DNA of 64,000 nt. Origin: Fragum whitleyi (Eukaryota > Mollusca > Bivalvia > Cardiida > Cardiidae). A program made the translations under genes and the position numbers. Below the pieces are notes generated by a model. The model was not told where the DNA came from, ran no database searches, and saw nothing but the letters and a program-made list of their open reading frames with translations. Positions 58,565-64,000 of the stretch are shown piece after piece. Location of the stretch: contig OX411548.1 in NCBI GenBank assembly GCA_948146395.1, forward strand, positions 59,663,020 through 59,727,019, read 5' to 3'. The stretch's first letter is position 1. Every line of letters starts with the position of its first letter.

Positions 58565-59631
58565 ATTGTTGTTCCAAAGTCATATCGCCATGAAATACTT
58601 AGTATAACACATGAAAGTCCAATGTCTGGTCATTTAGGTGTAAACAAGACTTATCACAAGATTATGACTCATTTCCTTTGGCCTGGACTTAAATCGGACG
58701 TTTCCGAATATTGTAAAAGTTGCCACACTTTTCAAATGGTAGGGAAACTTAATCAAGTTATTCCAAAAGCAAGGTTACAACCCATTCCAGCTTTAGATGA
58801 ACCTTTCAGTCGACTGCGTTGGTCCTTTACCAAAAACTAAGTCAGGTTCTGAATATTTTTTAACAATTATGTGTGCTTCTACTCGCTTCCCAGAAGCAAT
58901 TCCTTTAGAAACATTAAGGCAAAGTCAATCATTAAGGCTCTTGTCAAGTTCTTTACTTTTGTTGGCCTTCCAAAATCAGTTCAGTCTGATCAAGGATCAA
59001 ACTTCATGTCAGGCATATTCCAGCTGGTTATGCATGAATTAGGTATCAAGCAATATCGGTCATCTGCTTATCACCCTGGAAGTCAAGGTGCTTTAGAAAG
59101 ATTTCACCAGACCCTAAAGAATGTGATAAGGTCATATTGTTTTGATACTGAGAAAAAATGGGATGAAGATATTCATTTGCTATTATTTGCAGTCAGAGAA
59201 TCTGTTCAAGAATCTCTTGGCTTTAGCCCCTTTGAGTTAGTTTTTGGTCATTCTGTTCGTTGGCCATTAACACTCTTATAAGAAAAATTCTTGCTGATGA
59301 TGAAACACCCTTGAACTTGTTACAGTATGTTTCTTACTTTAGAAATAACCTGTCTAGGTCAAATCTTAAATCATCTCAGAACAAAATGAAGGCAAGATAT
59401 GACAAGAATAGTGTTGATAGAAAATTTGAACCAGGTGATAAAATCCTTGCTCTTTTGCCAATACCTGGCCGACCCTTACAGGCAAGATATTATGGCCCGT
59501 ATACTATTGATAAGAAAACAAGTGATTTTAATTATATTATCAATACTCCCGGAAGGCGTAAAAATGAACAAATGAGTCACGTGAACATGTTAAAAAAGAT
59601 AGCTCTATTTCAAAACCAGTTACAGTTGTAA
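58565..59631 (+). pseudogene. integrase, broken, located upstream of reverse transcriptase
   Basis: The zinc-binding HHCC residues are at 58610-58612, 58631-58633, 58712-58714 and 58721-58723 (HESPMSGHLG and CKSC). Catalytic residues: Asp at 58812-58814 (VDCVGPLP), Asp at 58988-58990 (SDQGSNF) and Glu at 59096-59098 (ALERFHQ), with exactly 35 residues between the last two. The C-terminal GPY module is RPLQARYYGPYTI (about 59470-59510). Frame changes occur near 58800-58815, between about 58880 and 58925, and near 59265. The enzyme would insert the cDNA. In usual Ty3/gypsy elements it follows RNase H. Here it precedes RT. Confidence 0.9.
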
Positions 59632-59654
59632 ACACTGTCCCACAAGAATCAAAT

Positions 59655-61120
59655 GTGATTAAATCAGAAGTTAGTTCAGACTTTAGTGAAAATCTGTTCC
59701 TGGTCCACCTAAACTTGAGAACTCTGAAATACGACAAACTTTCACATTTGGAGCAATCTCAACGAGAAGAGCTGAAACAGTTGATTAATGTATATGAACA
59801 CTTGATTCCTGACATCCCCACAAGAACTGATAAAATATATCATGATGTCATTGTGGAAGATTCTCAACCAATAAAACAACATCCTTATAGAATGAATCCA
59901 GTGAAACAAAAAGCCCTTCAAGATGAAGGGAATTACTTATTGGAAAATGATTTTATTGAACCCAGCCAAAGTAATTACAGTTCGACATGTATATTAGATC
60001 CAAAGCCAAATTGAACATACAGAATGTGTACTGACTATCAAAAAGTGAACTCTGTGACAAAACTGACTCTTATCCAATACCAAGAATTGATAACTGTATT
60101 GACAAAGTCGGTAATTCTAAATATGTGACCAAATTTGACCTTCTCAAAGGACTCTGGCAAGTTCCGCTCACTGATAGGGCTAAAGAAGTATCAGCATTTG
60201 CTACTCCAACTGGTCTGTACCAATACAAAGTTAAGCCATTTGGGATGATAAATTTTCCTGCGACATTTCAGCGGCTTGTAAATATGGTTATAGCTGGCTT
60301 AGATGGCTGTGACGCATACATCGACGGCGTTATCATCTACACAGATACATGGCGTGACCACCTTCAAAGAATCAAACAATTCTTCGACCGTCTCAGTGAT
60401 GCAAAATTGACTGTCAATCTTGGAAAAACCGAATTTTGTCATGCTTCTGTTACTTTCTTAGGACATCTTGTGGGACAGGGTCAAGTTAAACCTTTAGAAT
60501 CTAAGGTCAATGCTATCTCTGAGTTTCCTGTGCCTGCTACTAAAAAGCAACTGATGCGATTTCTTGGTATGGCTGGCTACTATAGAAAGTTTTGTAAGAA
60601 TTTTTCTATGATAGCTGAGCCTTTTACAAACTTATTAAAGAAAAACGTTAAGTTCAAATGGAATGATAACTGCCAAGTTGCCTTTGATCGCTTGAAAGCC
60701 ATATTAAAGAGCACACCAGTTCTTTTAGCATCTGATTTTGACAAATTTTTCAAATTAGCTGTTGATGCAAGTAATGTGGGTATTGGTGCTGTTCTTTTGC
60801 AAGAAGACGATGACGGTATTGATCATCCAGTTTGTTATTTTTCTAAGAAATTAAACAAATATCAGAAAAACTACTCCACCATTGAAAAAGAATGTCTTGC
60901 TCTGATTTTGGCAATCCAACATTTTGAAGTTTATTTAACATCTGCAACTTCTCCTATAGTTGTATTCAGTGACCACAATCCCTTAAGTTTTCTTCACAAA
61001 CTTAAGAGTAAGAACCAGAGATTATTGAGGTGGAGTTTGTCACTTCAAGAAATTGATCTTGATGTAAGACACATTAAAGGAAAAGACAACATTATACCAG
61101 ATGCTCTGCCAAGAGTCTAA
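59655..61120 (+). pseudogene. reverse transcriptase and RNase H, broken
   Basis: The RT N-terminus (PIKQHPYRMNPVKQKAL, STCILDPKPN) ends in a stop at 60012-60014. After a frame change the frame from about 60122 to 61120 is open. TKFDLLKGLWQVPL holds the first catalytic Asp (60137-60139), and YIDG (60317-60328) replaces the expected YxDD. The connection and RNase H follow: FLGMAGYYRKF, VDASNVGIGAVLLQ, YSTIEKECLAL, FSDHNPL and NIIPDALPRV, with the expected acidic residues. RNase H is the last pol domain, and only a short non-coding stretch separates it from the polypurine tract, so there is no integrase downstream. Confidence 0.9.
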
Positions 61121-61384
61121 AATTTTGAATTGTCTTATCTTTAATACTCAAATTGCTCTTAACAGTTACATTTCACTATTTTTTTGTATATATGTATGTA
61201 TATATGTTTGCATATATCTCTTTTTCAATTCGTATGATGAAAATGTTTGTATTTTCATCCTAAATGTGATGCAATGTTTCAGCGAATCATGATATTATCA
61301 ATTGTGTGAAGTATATTATCATTGTATCTGCTGATGATAATGCAAAAAGAAAGATTTATTTCATAAACCTTTCTTTTTTCTTTC

Positions 61385-61395
61385 AAGGGGGAAAG
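61385..61395 (+). other. polypurine tract
   Basis: AAGGGGGAAAG directly precedes the TGTTA start of the 3' LTR, the expected place for plus-strand priming. Confidence 0.85.
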
Positions 61396-61918
61396 TGTTA
61401 TATATTAATAAACCTAATGGTTTTTACCGTGTCTATTTTTAGAAGCTCTTGACACTGTTAGGTAATATATATGTAGAAGATTTCAGATCTTTCTAGAAAG
61501 GACTTTTAGAAAGTGATATAGACTCTAGAGGCTTCTAATGTTCTATGCTATTCTAGATTGTTCTAAGGTATTATATAAAGGGATTCCTACAGCATTCTTG
61601 GTTTACTTGGTTTAGACTATTGGTTTCATTTAGTAGTAGTGTTTAAACTAAAAGGGGATTTCTTGTTATCTTAAAAGTGTGTTTGAAAGCGTGATTAATT
61701 TTAAATTTGGATATTATTGGACTTATTATTTGTGGACCAGGATCTTAATTCAATTGGATCTAAAATTAAAAACTTTAGGATTTAACATTCAAGGTATTGT
61801 AATTTGTTTTTGTATTAATTTCATATTGTCAATAAATCTGGTATTATTGTCAACAAATATTGTTAAATTGTAAAGTCTGTTGCTGGCTTCTTTATTCTTG
61901 TTACATTTGCACGTAACA
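61396..61918 (+). repeat. 3' LTR (523 bp)
   Basis: Same ends as the 5' LTR. It lacks the 20-bp segment found after CTATTTTTAGA in the 5' copy. About 24 substitutions differ by hand count, near 95 percent identity, so the insertion is not recent. Confidence 0.9.
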
Positions 61919-62228
61919 ATCTGGACAATTATTTGATGGTAAAGTCGATCGAAATTATCGAAAGTAAAGAGACTTTTATTGCCTCTCCTGTTTTAGTAAA
62001 GATTAATTCATATATGTGACTCATAACTCGAAAAAGTACTATCGAGAAAATTCCCAAAACCAACATTTAGAAAATAGATTGGATGCAGCAATGCTTTCTT
62101 TCCATTTATCATCATACATACTGGAAAGTAGATGGTTTGCTCTTTCTTTCATTTTTTTCTGCGTGTTTTCAAAAATATCGGTAGATTACAATTTTGATAA
62201 AATCACCGCCTTACCAGTGTAATTATCA

Positions 62229-63761
62229 ACAAGAGCTGTCGGAGGACAGCGAAGCTCGACTATTCCTAGCGCTGGATACTAACAGCAAATCAATAGACAT
62301 TGGAAATTCAATAAAATGAAAGTCAAAAGAAAAGAATCTTTGTCTAGAGGCTGATATTATGGTCACAGAAGCATGTGCAGAGTTTCAAAGCAATAGCTTT
62401 AGTAGGAACAGATATACAACTAACATAAAACAGTTGCACATAAAAACATAACCAAGATTTTTAAGGCCGAAAGGGTTAAAATTCCACTAAATTAAAATAT
62501 CAGAGTAATGAATCTTTTTCTGTGAGCTAATATAATGGTCAAAGAAGCATGTATTAAGTTTCCAAGCAACAGCTGTAGTAGAAATAGAGATATTACAGAA
62601 ATACAACATTTGCACGAAAACTTAACCAAGAAATTGTAAGTCCATAAAGGGTTATAAATCCACTAAATTCTATACCAGAGAATTGAATCCTTATTAAGAG
62701 GCTGTTGTTATGATCATTGAAGCATGTGCAAAGTTAAAAAGCAATAGCTTTAATAGAATTAGAGATATAACTGATGTACAACATTTGCACCTAAAAACTT
62801 AACCAAGAATTTCTGAGTCTGAAAAAGGTTAAAATTCCACTAAATTCAATATCAGAATAATAAATCTTTGTCAAGAGGCTGATATCATGGTAACAGAAGC
62901 ATGTGTAGAGTTTCCAGGCAAAAGCCTATGTAGAAATAGAGCTATAACTGATGTACAACATTTGCATGTAAAAACTTAACCAAGATTTCCAAGTCCGAAA
63001 AGTGTTAAAATTCCACTTAATTCAAAATCAGAGTATTGAATCTTTGTCTACAAGCTGATATTATGGTCACAGAAACATGTGCAAAGTTTCAAAGCAATAG
63101 CTTTAGTAGAAATAGAGATATAACAGAAATACAACATTTACACCTAAAAACTTAACCAAGAATTTCTGAGTCTGAAAAAGGTTAAAATTCCACTAAATTC
63201 AATATCAGAATAATAAATCTTTGTCAAGAGGCTGATATCATGGTAACAGAAGCATGTGTAGAGTTTCCAGGCAAAAGCCTATGTAAAAATAGAGCTATAA
63301 CTGATGTACAACATTTGCATGTAAAAACTTAACCAAGATTTCCAAGTCCGAAAAGTGTTAAAATTCCACTTAATTCAAAATCAGAGTATTGAATCTTTGT
63401 CTACAAGCTGATATTATGGTCACAGAAACATGTGCAAAGTTTCAAAGCAATAGCTTTAGTAGAAATAGAGATATAACAGAAATACAACATTTACACCTAA
63501 AAACTTAACCAAGAATTTCTGAGTCCGAAAACGGTTAAAATTCCACTAAATTCAATATCAGAGTAATGAATCTTTGTCTAGATGCTGATATTATGGTCAC
63601 AGAAGCATGTGCAAAGTTTCAAAGCAATAGCTTTAATAGAAACAGAGATTTAAACACTTGTACGTAAAAACTTAACCAAAGCATTTCGCCGACGCTGACG
63701 CCGACGCCGACGCCCGGGCTACTGGAATAGCCCCCCTATTCTTCGAAAAGTCGAGCTAAAA
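62229..63761 (-). mobile_element. Helentron-like element (H1) with tandem-repeat core
   Basis: On the minus strand it starts TTTTTAGCTCGACTTTTCG and ends TAGTCGAGCTTCG, then the hairpin GCTGTCCTCCGACAGC and TCTTGTT. AGCTCGAC and GTCGAGCT are the subterminal inverted pair. The core has eight units of about 176 bp, followed by a GACGCCGACGCC tract. By comparison with repeat R copy 1, it entered between T residues with no clear duplication, as reported for Helentrons. No Rep/helicase gene is present, so it would depend on another element. Confidence 0.7.
62333..63640. repeat. tandem array, eight units of about 176 bp
   Basis: The anchor AATCTTTGTCTAGAGGCTGA and variants recur at about 62335, 62510, 62685, 62862, 63038, 63214, 63390 and 63568. 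Each unit carries AAAGCAATAGCTTTAGTAGA and TTAAAATTCCACTAAATTC. Two successive two-unit blocks, offset by 352 bp, differ at only a few bases, while other units differ much more. Confidence 0.9.
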
Positions 63762-64000
63762 ACGTATACCCCGCTTTTGCTCATTTCGCTTTCTCTGACG
63801 TCATCTAAGCGGAAACCAAAAAGTGTAGTCATCATGAACGTAGCAATCACGTGCAAAATGACGCGTTTTAAGAAAATTTATCCTAAAAATGTGCACTTTT
63901 TGTCTTATTTATTTATTAAAGAAAGAGAATAATTGTTTTGTTTGGTATTTCATTTCGTGAACAGCAAAAGCTATATTTTCATTCATGGCCCCGGCACTCG

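Larger units (their letters stand above)
55704..61918 (+). mobile_element. Ty3/gypsy-type LTR retrotransposon with integrase before reverse transcriptase (Gmr1-like)
   Basis: A 6.2-kb element with LTRs 55704-56246 and 61396-61918, both beginning TGTTA and ending TAACA, and a 4-bp target duplication ATCT (55700-55703 and 61919-61922). The order inside is primer site, gag, protease, integrase, reverse transcriptase, RNase H, polypurine tract. That order is normal for Ty1/copia, but the integrase (HHCC, DD35E, GPY) and RT/RNase H sequence are of Ty3/gypsy type, as known from the Gmr1 clade. By my hand alignment the LTRs differ by about 24 substitutions in 520 bp plus one 20-bp gap. Gag and pol carry many frameshifts and stops, and the RT active site is altered, so the copy is dead. 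Confidence 0.9.
62140..64000 (-). repeat. repeat family R, copy 3, interrupted and cut by the window edge
   Basis: The segments 62140-62228 and 63762-64000 together match copy 1 (3340-3870) in reverse: ATATCGGTAGATTACAAT, ACCAGTGTAATTATC, then after the interruption CGTATACCCCGC, TCTGACGTCATCTAAGCGG, GCAATCACGTGCAAAATGAC and CAGCAAAAGCTATATTTTC. The interruption is the Helentron-like element 62229-63761. Confidence 0.65.

Noticed and set aside
56840..60125. Programmed ribosomal frameshifts in gag-pol
   Set aside because: There are too many frame changes at scattered places, together with in-frame stops and a mutated active site. Decay explains them better.
55704..61918. Apparent integrase-before-RT order as the result of one element inserted in another
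   Set aside because: There is a single pair of LTRs, one set of target duplications, one protease, no second primer site or polypurine tract, and the domains follow each other without foreign sequence.
62333..63640. Regularly spaced repeats as a CRISPR-like array
   Set aside because: The units are contiguous at about 176 bp with no unique spacers, inside a Helentron-like element in an animal genome.

Overview
This is an animal genome window: AT-rich, with a split gene carrying GT-AG introns and many small transposon families. The repeat types (Helentron-like elements with tandem-repeat cores, a tRNA-derived SINE with tail, palindromic MITEs) suggest a bivalve or related mollusc. That organism call is inference from repeat style and was not tested by any search.

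The only host gene I can support lies on the minus strand, from at least 55141 down to a stop codon at 30319-30321. I reconstructed 13 exons by joining splice sites whose reading phases all agree. They encode about 685 residues of WD40-type beta-propeller blades and end in a very acidic tail. The 5' part lies outside the window or was not recognised. One exon (33665-33832) carries a one-base frameshift that would truncate the product.

The gene's introns are crowded with mobile DNA: a decayed Tc1-type transposon (35587-37110), a 4.8-kb long-terminal-inverted-repeat element (42581-47360) holding two Helentron-like insertions, a tRNA-derived SINE whose target duplication copied the 3' splice site of one exon (49971-50231), and Tc1-type MITEs, one of them about 10 bp from a 5' splice site.

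Upstream of the recognised exons (55704-61918) sits a 6.2-kb LTR retrotransposon with 4-bp target duplications, a proline-tRNA-like primer binding site, and decayed gag and pol. Its pol domains run protease, integrase, reverse transcriptase, RNase H. That is the Ty1/copia-like order inside a Ty3/gypsy-type element, as in the Gmr1 clade, and is the most notable feature here. The right end (62229-63761) is a Helentron-like element with eight units of about 176 bp, inserted into another repeat.

The left 30 kb has no supportable gene. It holds dispersed MITE and foldback families (Tc1-type, Harbinger-like TAA-type, several perfect hairpins), SINE copies, a Helentron-like element at 12124-13818, and an element with a CT microsatellite present as two inverted copies. 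Several insertions are nested, so relative ages can be read.
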